Origin: an uncultured Eubacteriales bacterium
GTDB lineage: Bacteria > Bacillota > Clostridia > Christensenellales > Aristaeellaceae
Assembly (NCBI GenBank): GCA_902773895.1
Contig: CACYGB010000020.1
Location: 1 to 51,988 of the forward strand
Direction: 5' to 3'
DNA: 51,988 nucleotides
Of this stretch, positions 33,180 to 42,030 are shown piece after piece. Numbering within the stretch: the stretch's first letter is position 1; every line of letters starts with the position of its first letter. The notes beneath the pieces are model-generated. The model saw nothing but the letters and a program-made list of their open reading frames with translations. It searched no databases and was not told where the DNA came from. Both the position numbers and the translations under genes were made by a program.

Positions 33180-34127
33180 TTGACCAAGGCTCCGGGGAAA
33201 GTCAATACCTACAGGCCGTCGGTGGGGCACACCATCTGGCAGAACCGCACGCTGATCCTGATGTGCCTGCCGGCCATTGCGTTTTTCTTTGTGTTTGCGT
33301 ACATGCCCATGCCCGGTGCTTACATCGCCTTCACCAACTTCCAGTATAACAAGGGCATCTTCGCCAGCCCGTTTGTGGGCCTGAAGAACTTCCAGTTCCT
33401 GTTCATTTCCGGCCAGCTGGGGCTGCTGCTGAAGAACACGGTGCTCTACAACATCGCTTTCATCGTGCTGGGCAACGTGGTGCAGCTGGCCTTCGCCATC
33501 CTGCTGAACGAAGTGACGCACAAGGCGTACAAGAAAAGCGCCCAGTCCATCATGTTCCTGCCCTACTTCATTTCGGACGTGCTGGTGTCCCTGCTGGTGT
33601 ACAACCTGCTGAACTATGACTTCGGCTTCATTTCCCACCTGGTGCGCTCCCTGGGCGGCGAAATGCCCAAGGTGTATCAGAACGCCAACGCCTGGCCCTT
33701 CATTATCGTGGCGGTGAACCTGTGGAAGTCCACCGGCTACGGCACGGTGGTTTACTTCGCTGCCATCACCGGCATGGACTCCTCCATGATGGAGGCGGCC
33801 CAGATCGACGGCGCCAACGCCTGGCAGCGCATCCGCTACATCACCCTGCCTACCCTGAAACCCACCGTCATCATCCTGTTCCTGTTCGCCATCGGCGGCA
33901 TCCTCAAGGGCAACTTCGGACTGTTCTACAACCTGGTGGGCAACAACTCGATGCTGTTCAAAACCACCGACATCATTGAAACCTACGTGTACCGCTCCAT
34001 GATGAACAGCTTCAACTTCTCCCAGTCCAGCGCCGTGGGCCTGTTCCAGAGCGTGGTCGGCTTCTTCATCGTGCTGGGTGCCAACGCCTTCGTGAAGCAC
34101 CTGGATCCGGACTACGCCCTGTTCTGA
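33180..34127 (+). CDS. Sugar ABC transporter permease, LplB type
   Basis: About 315 residues of a CUT1 (MalF-like) permease with six helices (NRTLILMCLPAIAFFFVFAYMP is the first). The EAA loop is MEAAQIDGANAWQRIRYITLP. I prefer a TTG start at 33180, 9 bases after AAAGGGGA; the in-frame GTG at 33171 touches that site and is too close. There is no N-terminal extension, unlike the LplB-type gene of the first cluster. It is followed by the LplC-type gene after 23 bases. Confidence 0.92.
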   Translation: MTKAPGKVNTYRPSVGHTIWQNRTLILMCLPAIAFFFVFAYMPMPGAYIAFTNFQYNKGIFASPFVGLKNFQFLFISGQLGLLLKNTVLYNIAFIVLGNVVQLAFAILLNEVTHKAYKKSAQSIMFLPYFISDVLVSLLVYNLLNYDFGFISHLVRSLGGEMPKVYQNANAWPFIIVAVNLWKSTGYGTVVYFAAITGMDSSMMEAAQIDGANAWQRIRYITLPTLKPTVIILFLFAIGGILKGNFGLFYNLVGNNSMLFKTTDIIETYVYRSMMNSFNFSQSSAVGLFQSVVGFFIVLGANAFVKHLDPDYALF

Positions 34128-34150
34128 TGAGGGGAAAGGAAGTGTGAATC

Positions 34151-35077
34151 ATGACGAATAAGATCGATATGCGGCCCATGCACACCACCCACATCAAAAA
34201 GGATGCTTCCCAGATCACCATCAACACCATCACGTATATCCTGGTGACGCTGTTCTGCCTGCTGTGCATCCTGCCGTTCTGGATGATCATCGCCTCCTCC
34301 TTCTCTACGGAGGAAGCTATCCGCCGTTCGGGCTTCACCCTGTGGCCCACCGCCTTTTCCACGTACTCCTATGAACTGCTGTTCCGTTCGCCCGACCAGA
34401 TGATCGGCGCTTACATCGTCACCATCTGCCTGGCGGCTGTGGGCACCCTGGTGGGCCTGTTCCTGATTTCCATGACCGGCTATGCCCTGCAGCGCAAGGA
34501 CTTTCCTTACCGCAACGGCATCATGTTCTACATCTACTTCACGTCCCTGTTCTCCGCCGGCCTGGTGCCCTTCTACCTGCTCATCGTGCAGACGCTGAAC
34601 CTGCGCGACAGCTACCTGGCCATCCTGCTGCCGCTGCTGATGAGCCCCTGGCTGATCGTGCTGATGAAGAACTTCGTGAAGGCCATTCCCCATGAAATCA
34701 CCGAATCCGGCAAAATCGACGGCGCAGGCGATTTCCGCATCTTCTACCAGCTGATCCTGCCCAATTTGAAGCCGGCCCTGGCCACCATCGGCCTGTTCCT
34801 GGCCCTGAGTTACTGGAATGAATGGTACTACTCCTCCCTGTTCCTGACGTCCAAGGTGGATTACCGGCCGCTGCAGTACCACCTGTACAACGTCATCAAC
34901 AAGGTGGCCAGCCTGAAAAACTCCGTGGCCGGCTCCAACGTGGTCATTACCGACCTGCCCGGCGAAACGCTGAAAATGGCCACCGCCGTGGTAGCCACCG
35001 GCCCCATCATCCTGCTGTATCCCTTCGTTCAGAAATACTTTGTGGCCGGCCTGACGGTCGGCGCCGTCAAGGGTTGA
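34151..35077 (+). CDS. Sugar ABC transporter permease, LplC/YtcP type
   Basis: A 308-residue permease. The first helix is ITYILVTLFCLLCILPFWMIIASS. The EAA loop is in HEITESGKIDGAGDFRIFYQLILP and the end FVAGLTVGAVKG is typical. GGGGAAAGGAAG precedes the ATG. It forms the importer with the preceding LplB-type permease and the following binding protein; the ATPase must come from elsewhere in the genome. Confidence 0.94.
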   Translation: MTNKIDMRPMHTTHIKKDASQITINTITYILVTLFCLLCILPFWMIIASSFSTEEAIRRSGFTLWPTAFSTYSYELLFRSPDQMIGAYIVTICLAAVGTLVGLFLISMTGYALQRKDFPYRNGIMFYIYFTSLFSAGLVPFYLLIVQTLNLRDSYLAILLPLLMSPWLIVLMKNFVKAIPHEITESGKIDGAGDFRIFYQLILPNLKPALATIGLFLALSYWNEWYYSSLFLTSKVDYRPLQYHLYNVINKVASLKNSVAGSNVVITDLPGETLKMATAVVATGPIILLYPFVQKYFVAGLTVGAVKG

Positions 35078-35127
35078 TTCTAAACGGCCGGAGCGCCGTT
35101 CAGAAATAAAAAAGGAGGAACCACCGT

Positions 35128-36645
35128 ATGAAGAAACTGCTGGCTGTTCTGCTGGCCGCCATGATGCTGATGAGCATCGTGCCCGCCGTGGCAGAAATCG
35201 ACACCTCGGAACATGTGAAGATCGTTTACCTGGTCACCGGCGATAAGCCCACCAACCGCACCGACGAAGTGCTGGCCAAGATCAACGAACTGCTGACCGA
35301 AAAAATCAATGCGGAACTGGAATTCCGCTGGATCGAATGGACCGACTGGCAGACCCAGTACAACCTGGCCCTGGCTACCCAGTCCGGTGACATCGACCTG
35401 ATCGGCACCGCCACCGACTGGCTGGACGCGTGGCCCAACAGCCAGAAGGGCGCTTTCCTGGCCCTGAGCGAAGATATGCTCAAGACCTACGCCCCCAAGA
35501 CCTGGGAAACCGTCAGCGAAGCGCACTGGAACCTGTGCAAATACAACGGCGAAATCTACCTGATGCCGGAAGACAACTATGCGCAGTGGACCAACCACGG
35601 CTTTATGTACCGCGGTGACTGGGCCAGGGCTGCCGGTCTGGAAAACGGCGTGCATTCCTGGGCTGACCTGGCTGTGTACTTCCAGTATGTGAAGGACAAT
35701 ATGCCCGACGTCATTCCGTGGGACGCCAACGGCAACGGTTCTTCCTATTCTCCCCAGATGGCCGGCGGCTGGCAGACCAGCCACACCGGCAACATCGCCA
35801 TCGAAGGCTTCCCGGTGAGCATCTTCTACGGCGAAAGCAAGGATAACCCCTACACCCTGAGCCGCTACTACGTGGAAGGCGACGAACTGGTCAACTTCGC
35901 CAAGGAAATGAAGAGGTGGGCCGACGCCGGCTTCTGGCGCGCTGACGTGCTGAACTACACCGGCGACGTGGCCGGCGAAATGGAAGAGGGCAAGACCGCT
36001 GCCCATCAGCATCACACCCAGACCTGGACCGGCGAGCGCACCACCATGGAGCGCAAGCAGCCCGGCAGCGACCTCGGCTTCTTCTACTTCGGTGAAGAAA
36101 CGGGCAACCTGATCTCCCTGAACATCACCCACGGCGCCATGGCTGTGGCCGCCCAGAGCAAGCATCCGGAACGCGCCCTGATGGTCTATGACCTGATGCG
36201 CAACGACCCCGAAATCTATCACCTGATGCAGTATGGCTTCGAGGGTGAAATGTACACCGTGGAAGACGGCAAGTTCTCCCGTCCCGAAGGCTTTGAAGAC
36301 AGCAAGGACGGCGTCAGCTTCAACTTCTGGTGGGGCCGCAACGACGACCTGGAATACAAGAACGCGCAGCTGGATTGGGACGCCATCGACGCCCTGTATG
36401 CCGAATACGACAAGGTGAAGATCGACTATCCCTACGGCCAGTATATCTATGACAACTCCACGGTGGGCGTGTTCATGGATAACCTGTCCAACGTGTACAA
36501 CACCTATATGCCCCGCATCGTCTTCGGCATGAACGACGATCCCGAAGCCTTGGTGAAGGAATTCCGTCAGGCGCTGCAGGATGCCGGCATTGAAATGGTG
36601 ATGAGCGAAATCCAGAGCCAGCTGGACGCTGTGTACAAGAAGTAA
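35128..36645 (+). CDS. Extracellular solute-binding protein of the second sugar importer
   Basis: A 505-residue secreted binding protein. AAAAAGGAGG precedes the ATG. The signal peptide (MKKLLAVLLAAMMLMSIV...) ends at AVA-EIDTSE and again lacks a lipobox cysteine. The mature part has a large Trp/Tyr-rich ligand lobe (RWIEWTDWQTQYNLALA, YLMPEDNYAQWTNHGFMYRGDW) and a C-terminal region ending FRQALQDAGIEMVMSEIQSQLDAVYKK. It resembles binding proteins of YtcQ/LplA type or the DUF3502 group. Its likely cargo is an oligosaccharide then cut by the GH2 enzyme encoded next. Confidence 0.9.
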   Translation: MKKLLAVLLAAMMLMSIVPAVAEIDTSEHVKIVYLVTGDKPTNRTDEVLAKINELLTEKINAELEFRWIEWTDWQTQYNLALATQSGDIDLIGTATDWLDAWPNSQKGAFLALSEDMLKTYAPKTWETVSEAHWNLCKYNGEIYLMPEDNYAQWTNHGFMYRGDWARAAGLENGVHSWADLAVYFQYVKDNMPDVIPWDANGNGSSYSPQMAGGWQTSHTGNIAIEGFPVSIFYGESKDNPYTLSRYYVEGDELVNFAKEMKRWADAGFWRADVLNYTGDVAGEMEEGKTAAHQHHTQTWTGERTTMERKQPGSDLGFFYFGEETGNLISLNITHGAMAVAAQSKHPERALMVYDLMRNDPEIYHLMQYGFEGEMYTVEDGKFSRPEGFEDSKDGVSFNFWWGRNDDLEYKNAQLDWDAIDALYAEYDKVKIDYPYGQYIYDNSTVGVFMDNLSNVYNTYMPRIVFGMNDDPEALVKEFRQALQDAGIEMVMSEIQSQLDAVYKK

Positions 36646-36660
36646 TTCCCAGAGAAAACC

Positions 36661-36712
36661 TGAGGGGGTGTCTGCTCAGGCGGATGATCCGCCGGGGGGC
36701 ATCCCCTCTCTT
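36661..36712 (+). terminator. Hairpin between the binding-protein and GH2 genes
   Basis: Long imperfect stem GAGGGGGTG ... GCATCCCCTC with an inner arm GGCGGATgATCCGCC, followed by TCTTT. It mirrors the hairpin placed after the binding protein of the first cluster and probably allows partial read-through. Confidence 0.6.
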
Positions 36713-36776
36713 TGTGCCCATTTTCCGCGCAGGAGCGGCAAAAGGGCGATATTCTTCCCGACGGAGGAACAAAACG

Positions 36777-39065
36777 ATGAGCATCAGGCAATCAATTCAC
36801 CGGGATTGGCGCTTTCATTTGGGCGATGCGGCGGACGCCGGTTTTATGGGGTTTGACGATCGTGCCTGGCGCGTGGTCACCCTGCCCCACGACTGGGCCG
36901 TGGAGCATCCCTTTGACCCCTGCCACGCCAGCGGCACCGGCTATCTGCCCGGCGGCACCGCCTGGTACCGCAAGCACTTTACCCTGCCCCCGGACGCCGC
37001 CGGCAAACGGATCAGGCTGCATTTCCAGGGGGTGTACAAGCATGCCCGGGTTTGGATCAACAGCAATTATCTGGGCCAGCACGCCTACGGCTACACCAGC
37101 TTCACCTTTGACGTGACCGGGTTTGCGCGGCCGGGGGAAAACGTGATCGCCGTGCGGGTGGAGCATGAGGACGTGGCCGATTCCCGCTGGTACACCGGCA
37201 GCGGCATCGACCGGGGCGTGGAAATCGAAATCTGCGATCCCGTGTGCTTCCGGGAAAACGGCGTGTTTGTCAGCACGGCGGCGCTGGGGGAGACGGCGCG
37301 CCTGCGGGTACGGTATGAAACCCTGGGGGCGGAAGCGGTGTGCTTCCGCTTGCTGGATCGGGACGGCGCGTGTTCGGCCCGGGCCGAAGCGGCAGGAGAA
37401 GCGGGCCAGGCGGAAATGACGGTGGACGCGCCGCAGCCCTGGAGCCCGGAGGAGCCGTATCTGTACACCCTGGAGTGCGCCGCGGTTTTTCAGGGCCGGG
37501 TCACGGACACGGTGACGGTGCCGGTGGGGATCCGCGTGTTCCGGTTCGATGCGGACGCGGGCTTTTTCCTGAACGGCAGGAATATGAAGCTGCGGGGCGT
37601 CTGCGTGCATCACGACGCGGGCTGCCTGGGGGCGGCCGTGCCCAAATGTGTGTGGGTGCGCCGGCTGAAAAAATTCAAGGAAGCGGGGTGCAACGCCCTG
37701 CGGACGGCCCATAACCCGCCGGACCCCGATCTGCTGGATGCCTGCGACGAAGTGGGGCTGCTGGTGATGGACGAGGCCTTCGACGAATGGGAAGGCGTCA
37801 AGAACAAATGGTGGCAGGGCCATAACGTGTATCCGCCCAAGCATTTCGGCTACGGTGAGGATTTCCCCCAGTGGCACGAGGCGGATCTGACCTCCATGGT
37901 GAAGCGGGACCGGAATCATCCCTGCGTGGTGCTGTGGTCCATCGGCAACGAGATCGACTATCCCAACGATCCGTATGTGACGCCCCTGTTCCGGGAGGTG
38001 CTGGGCAACAACGACGCCAACAAGCCCCTGGCCGAGCGCCTGTACGATGTGCGCAAGCCGGATGCCGGCCGGCTGGCCCAGGTGGCCCGGGAGCTGACGG
38101 ACATCGTGCACCGGCTGGACGATACCCGGCCTGTGACCAGCGCGCTGTCCTTTCCGGAGCTTTCCAACCGCACCGGCTATGCCGACGTGCTGGACGTGGT
38201 GGGCTACAATTACCGGGAGCATTTCTATGAGGAGGATCACCGGGCCTATTCGGGCCGGGTGATCCTGGGCAGCGAGAACAGCCATGATCCCCGGGCCTGG
38301 CTGGCGGTGCGGGACCACAATTATATCGCCGCTCAGTTTTTGTGGACAGGGGTCGATTTTCTGGGCGAATGCCCCGGCTGGCCCCGGCGCATCAGCCAGG
38401 CAGGCATGCTGAACCTGGCAGGGTTTGAAAAGCCGCTGTTCTGCCTGCGCAAGGCGCTGTGGACGAAGGAGCCCTTCGTGCGTATTGCGGTGCAGGAAGG
38501 GGACAAGGCGGATGCCTGGCATGACTGCTTCCGCTGGGAAGGGGAAGCCGGGCAGGAAAAGACCGTTTCCTGCTACACCAACTGCGGGGAAGCGGAATTG
38601 TTCCTGAACGGGCGGTCCCTGGGCAAAAAAACGGTGTCGGACGCGGATTGCTGCCGCGTCAGCTGGCAGGTGCCCTTTGAAGCGGGCACGCTGCGGGCGC
38701 AGGCAGGCGGCACAGAGGATGCATTGAGCACCCGGGGGAAGGCGGCTTCCGTTTCCCTGGAAACGGAAGAAACGGTGCTGTCGGAAGCACAGCCGGTGGC
38801 CCAGGTGATCGTGTCGCTGCGGGATCAAGAAGGACGCCTGGCCGAGGATGAAACGATTTTCTGCCAGCTGGTGGGGGACGCGGAATTGCTGGGTATTGAA
38901 AACGGCAGGCCGGACGACCTGACGCCCTACAGCGAAGTGCACCGGGATACCCTGGACGGACGGGCCGTTGTTTACCTGCGGGTCGGCCCCACAGACGGGC
39001 CTGTGACCCTGCACGTGCGCACGTCCTCCAATCTTCGTGCCTGCATCATCTGGAACGCGGAATAA
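36777..39065 (+). CDS. GH2 family beta-glycosidase (beta-galactosidase-like)
   Basis: A 762-residue cytoplasmic enzyme starting at ATG 36777 (CGGAGGA upstream). Order: jelly-roll sugar-binding domain (LPHDWAVEHPFD, GTAWYRKHF, GVYKHARVWIN), immunoglobulin-like domain, TIM barrel, and C-terminal beta domains. The barrel shows RTAHNPPDPDLLDACDEVG-type residues, the acid/base E392 in IGNEID and the nucleophile E500 in LGSENS. It resembles the shorter beta-galactosidases without the long LacZ C-terminal domain. Beta-glucuronidase or beta-mannosidase activity is less likely but not excluded. It ends the second importer operon. Confidence 0.92.
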   Translation: MSIRQSIHRDWRFHLGDAADAGFMGFDDRAWRVVTLPHDWAVEHPFDPCHASGTGYLPGGTAWYRKHFTLPPDAAGKRIRLHFQGVYKHARVWINSNYLGQHAYGYTSFTFDVTGFARPGENVIAVRVEHEDVADSRWYTGSGIDRGVEIEICDPVCFRENGVFVSTAALGETARLRVRYETLGAEAVCFRLLDRDGACSARAEAAGEAGQAEMTVDAPQPWSPEEPYLYTLECAAVFQGRVTDTVTVPVGIRVFRFDADAGFFLNGRNMKLRGVCVHHDAGCLGAAVPKCVWVRRLKKFKEAGCNALRTAHNPPDPDLLDACDEVGLLVMDEAFDEWEGVKNKWWQGHNVYPPKHFGYGEDFPQWHEADLTSMVKRDRNHPCVVLWSIGNEIDYPNDPYVTPLFREVLGNNDANKPLAERLYDVRKPDAGRLAQVARELTDIVHRLDDTRPVTSALSFPELSNRTGYADVLDVVGYNYREHFYEEDHRAYSGRVILGSENSHDPRAWLAVRDHNYIAAQFLWTGVDFLGECPGWPRRISQAGMLNLAGFEKPLFCLRKALWTKEPFVRIAVQEGDKADAWHDCFRWEGEAGQEKTVSCYTNCGEAELFLNGRSLGKKTVSDADCCRVSWQVPFEAGTLRAQAGGTEDALSTRGKAASVSLETEETVLSEAQPVAQVIVSLRDQEGRLAEDETIFCQLVGDAELLGIENGRPDDLTPYSEVHRDTLDGRAVVYLRVGPTDGPVTLHVRTSSNLRACIIWNAE

Positions 39066-39122
39066 GCGCCGTCTTCTTTTCCATAGGAGTGCGCTGCGAA
39101 AAAACTAATCAAAACGAAAATC

Positions 39123-39161
39123 CCGGTGTTTTCCTTCCAGGGAAAGCACCGGAATTGTTTT
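39123..39161 (+). terminator. Terminator after the GH2 gene
   Basis: Stem CCGGTG-TTTTCC / GGAAAGCACCGG (39123-39134 with 39141-39152), then AATTGTTTT. Confidence 0.75.
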
Positions 39162-39240
39162 ATGTATTGGGAAAGCAATTACTCTCCGTCACTTTTTCCG
39201 TGATCCGCCGGGCAGTGGCGCAGTCAAAAGGAATTCCCGC

Positions 39241-39269
39241 TTGCTTTTCGGGTGCAGGCTTGCTATGAT
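39241..39269 (+). promoter_or_regulatory. Promoter of the dehydratase gene
   Basis: TTGCTT (39241-39246), 17-base spacer, TATGAT (39264-39269), 31 bases before the start codon. Confidence 0.65.
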
Positions 39270-39300
39270 AGGAAAAAAGGAAGAACGAAAGGAAAACGGC

Positions 39301-41061
39301 ATGGACAGGATCAGCCAGAGAATGCGGGCTCTGGCCCCGGAATGGGACCCCCTGCGGCTGGGAACGGGATGGAAAAAGGAGGATCTGGGCAAAGTCCAGA
39401 TCCTGATCGAAAGCACCTTCGGCGACAGCCATCCGGGCTCGGGCCATCTGGACAGGCTGGCGGAGGCCGCCAGGCAGGGCATCGCGGAAGCGGGCGGCCA
39501 TGGCGCGCGGTACTTCTGCACCGATATGTGCGACGGGGAAAGCCAGGGAACGGACGGCATCAACTTTTCCCTGGCCAGCCGGGAAATGATCGCCAACATG
39601 ATCGAAATCCACGAATCCGCCACGCCCTTCGACGGCGCGGTGTATATCGCCAGCTGCGACAAGGGCATGCCCGGCAATCTGATGGGCATGTGCCGCGTGA
39701 ATATCCCCGGCGTGATGGTGCCGGGCGGCGTGATGAACGCCGGGCCGGAGCTGCTGACGCTGGAGCAATTGGGCATGTATTCCGCCCAGTACGAGCGGGG
39801 CGAAATCGACGAGGCCAGGCTTTGCTGGGCCAAAGAAAACGCCTGCCCCAGCTGCGGCGCGTGCTCCTTCATTGGCACGGCGTCCTCCATGCAGATCCTG
39901 GCGGAGGCCCTGGGCCTGGCCCTGCCCGGCAGCGCGCTGCTGCCTGCCACCAGCCCGGACTTGCTGGATTATGCCCGCGCCGCCGGACGGCAGGCGGTGG
40001 AGCTGGCCAATGCGGGCCTGCGCCCCTCCGACATTGTGACCAAAGCCAGCATTGAAAACGCCATTCTGGTGCATGCCGCCATTTCCGGTTCCACCAACTG
40101 CCTGCTGCATCTGCCGGCCATCGCCCATGAATTGGGGCTGCGTATCGACGGCGACACCTTTGACTGTCTGCACCGGGGCGCGCATTATCTGCTGAACCTG
40201 CGTCCTGCCGGCAAATGGCCCGCGGAGTTTTTCTATTATGCCGGCGGTGTGCCCGCTATCCTGGAGGAGCTGCGGCCTTATCTGCATCTGAACGTGATGA
40301 CGGTAACAGGCAAAACCCTGGGGGAAAACCTGGATGAACTGAAAACAAACGGTTTCTATGAACGGTGCCGGAAATGGCTGGACGAAGCCAATCGGAAATA
40401 CGGCCTGCATTTGACAAAGGAAGATATGATCCGGCCCTATGATGATCCCATCGGCACGGACGGCTCCATCGCCGTCCTGAAAGGCAACCTGGCCCCGCTG
40501 GGCGCGGTGATCAAGCATACCGCCTGCCCCAAGGAAATGTTTTCCGCCGGCCTCCGCGCCCGGCCTTTCGACAGCGAGGAGGAGGCCATCGACGCCATCC
40601 TGCATCATCGGGTGCAGCCGGGGGACGCGGTATTCATTCGCTATGAGGGCCCGCAGGGCTCCGGGATGCCGGAAATGTTCTATACCTCCGAGGCCATCAG
40701 CTCAGACAAGGAACTGGGCCGCACCATCGCCCTGATCACCGACGGGCGCTTTTCCGGCGCGTCCACCGGCCCCGTCATCGGCCATTGCAGCCCGGAAGCC
40801 CAGGCGGGCGGCCCAATCGCGCTGGTGGAGGAAGGGGATTTGATTCATCTGGATGTGAAGGCGCGCGTCCTTGCCATCGTCGGTATCCGGGGGGAGAGGA
40901 AGCCGCCGGAAGAAATCGCGCAGATCCTGGCAGAAAGAAAGAAACAGTGGAGACCCAAACCCCGGAAGTATCAAAAAGGCGTGCTGCGCCTGTTCAGCGA
41001 ACACGCCGCGTCGCCCATGGAAGGGGCGTATCTGAAGTACGGAAAGGATGAAGAACCATGA
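39301..41061 (+). CDS. IlvD/Edd-family dehydratase, sugar-acid (xylonate-type) dehydratase-like
   Basis: A 586-residue iron-sulfur dehydratase. The start is ATG 39301 (GAAAGGA upstream). Cluster and active-site blocks are CTDMCDGESQGTDGINFSLASRE, IASCDKGMPGN, and ACPSCGACSFIGTASSMQ. GRFSGASTGPVIGHCSPEA lies in the C-terminal domain. CPSCGACSFIGTA is closer to YjhG/YagF-type D-xylonate dehydratases than to dihydroxy-acid dehydratase IlvD or phosphogluconate dehydratase Edd, though the protein is shorter than YjhG. It probably removes water from a sugar acid to give a 2-keto-3-deoxy acid. The next gene, a 2-hydroxyacid dehydrogenase, overlaps its stop by four bases. Confidence 0.85.
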   Translation: MDRISQRMRALAPEWDPLRLGTGWKKEDLGKVQILIESTFGDSHPGSGHLDRLAEAARQGIAEAGGHGARYFCTDMCDGESQGTDGINFSLASREMIANMIEIHESATPFDGAVYIASCDKGMPGNLMGMCRVNIPGVMVPGGVMNAGPELLTLEQLGMYSAQYERGEIDEARLCWAKENACPSCGACSFIGTASSMQILAEALGLALPGSALLPATSPDLLDYARAAGRQAVELANAGLRPSDIVTKASIENAILVHAAISGSTNCLLHLPAIAHELGLRIDGDTFDCLHRGAHYLLNLRPAGKWPAEFFYYAGGVPAILEELRPYLHLNVMTVTGKTLGENLDELKTNGFYERCRKWLDEANRKYGLHLTKEDMIRPYDDPIGTDGSIAVLKGNLAPLGAVIKHTACPKEMFSAGLRARPFDSEEEAIDAILHHRVQPGDAVFIRYEGPQGSGMPEMFYTSEAISSDKELGRTIALITDGRFSGASTGPVIGHCSPEAQAGGPIALVEEGDLIHLDVKARVLAIVGIRGERKPPEEIAQILAERKKQWRPKPRKYQKGVLRLFSEHAASPMEGAYLKYGKDEEP

Positions 41062-41971
41062 AAATCAGCCTGCTGGAGCCGCTTGGCGTATCCAAAGAGG
41101 CGAATTTGTGGCTTACGATGAGAAAACGACGGATCTGCAGGAGCTGATCCGCCGCAGCCGGGACAGCGACATCGTGATGATCGCCAACAACCCGTATCCG
41201 GAGGAAGCGGTACGGGGCGCGGAGAAACTGAAAATGCTGGCGGTGGCCTTTACCGGCGTGGATCATGTGGGATTGCAGGCGTGCCGGGAAAAGCGGGTGA
41301 CGGTGTGCAACGCGTCCGGGTATTCCACCGAAACGGTGGCGGAGCTGACCGTGGGCATGGCCGTTGACGCGCTGCGCCGGGTGCTGTATGCCGACCAGGC
41401 GGCGCGCCGCGGCGGCACCAGCGCGGGCATCGGCGGCGGGGAAATCTGCGGCCGCACGGTGGGCATTGTGGGCCTGGGCAAAATCGGCCTGCGGGCAGCG
41501 GAGCTGTTTCAGGCTTTCGGCGCCCGGGTGATCGCCTTCAGCCGGCGGGTGAACCCCGAAGCGGAAAAACGGGGGATCGCCTATTTGCCGCTGGAGGATG
41601 TGCTGAAGCAAAGCGACATCCTGTCTGTCCATCTGCCGCTGAACGAGGCTACCCGCGGCCTGATCGGCCGGGAGCAGATCGCGCTGATGAAGAAAACGGC
41701 GGTGTTGATCAACTGCGCCCGGGGCCCCATTGTGGATCAGCAGGCGCTGGCCGACGCCCTGAATGAAGAACGGCTGGCGTTCGCCTGCGTGGACGTGTTT
41801 GACCGGGAGCCGCCGCTGGACGCGGACACCCCGCTGCTGCACGCCCAAAATACCCTGCTCACCCCGCACATCGCGTTCATTTCGGCGGAGTCCATGCAGC
41901 GCCGGGCCAGGATCGTGTTTGACAACGTGTATGCCTTCCTGGACGGAAAGCCGCAGAACGTGGTGGGATAA
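41058..41971 (+). pseudogene. D-2-hydroxyacid dehydrogenase with a damaged N-terminus
   Basis: The natural start is ATG 41058, overlapping the dehydratase stop (ATGA), with AAAGGA upstream. It reads MKISLLEPLGVSKEA and soon hits a stop. The protein resumes in another frame as GEFVAYDEKTTDLQELIRR from about 41100 and is intact to 41971. Intact relatives seem to have roughly 12-15 residues between these parts, so a short frame-changing deletion near 41090-41100 is likely. The rest is a NAD-dependent dehydrogenase: GRTVGIVGLGKIGLRAAE (dinucleotide fold), the catalytic Arg in NCARGPIVD, Glu in FDREPPLD, and His in TPHIAF. A shortened product from an internal start is possible. Confidence 0.75.
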
Positions 41972-42030
41972 GCCCGCGGCAGCGGGCTTTTCGGCTTGCC
42001 GGCACGGCGTCAGAAACGCCGTGCCTTTAT
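41971..42030 (+). terminator. Two hairpins after the dehydrogenase gene
   Basis: AGCCCGC-ggca-GCGGGCT then TTT (41971-41990), followed by a perfect 10-bp stem GGCACGGCGT / ACGCCGTGCC (42001-42010 with 42015-42024) and TTTATTT. Confidence 0.75.
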
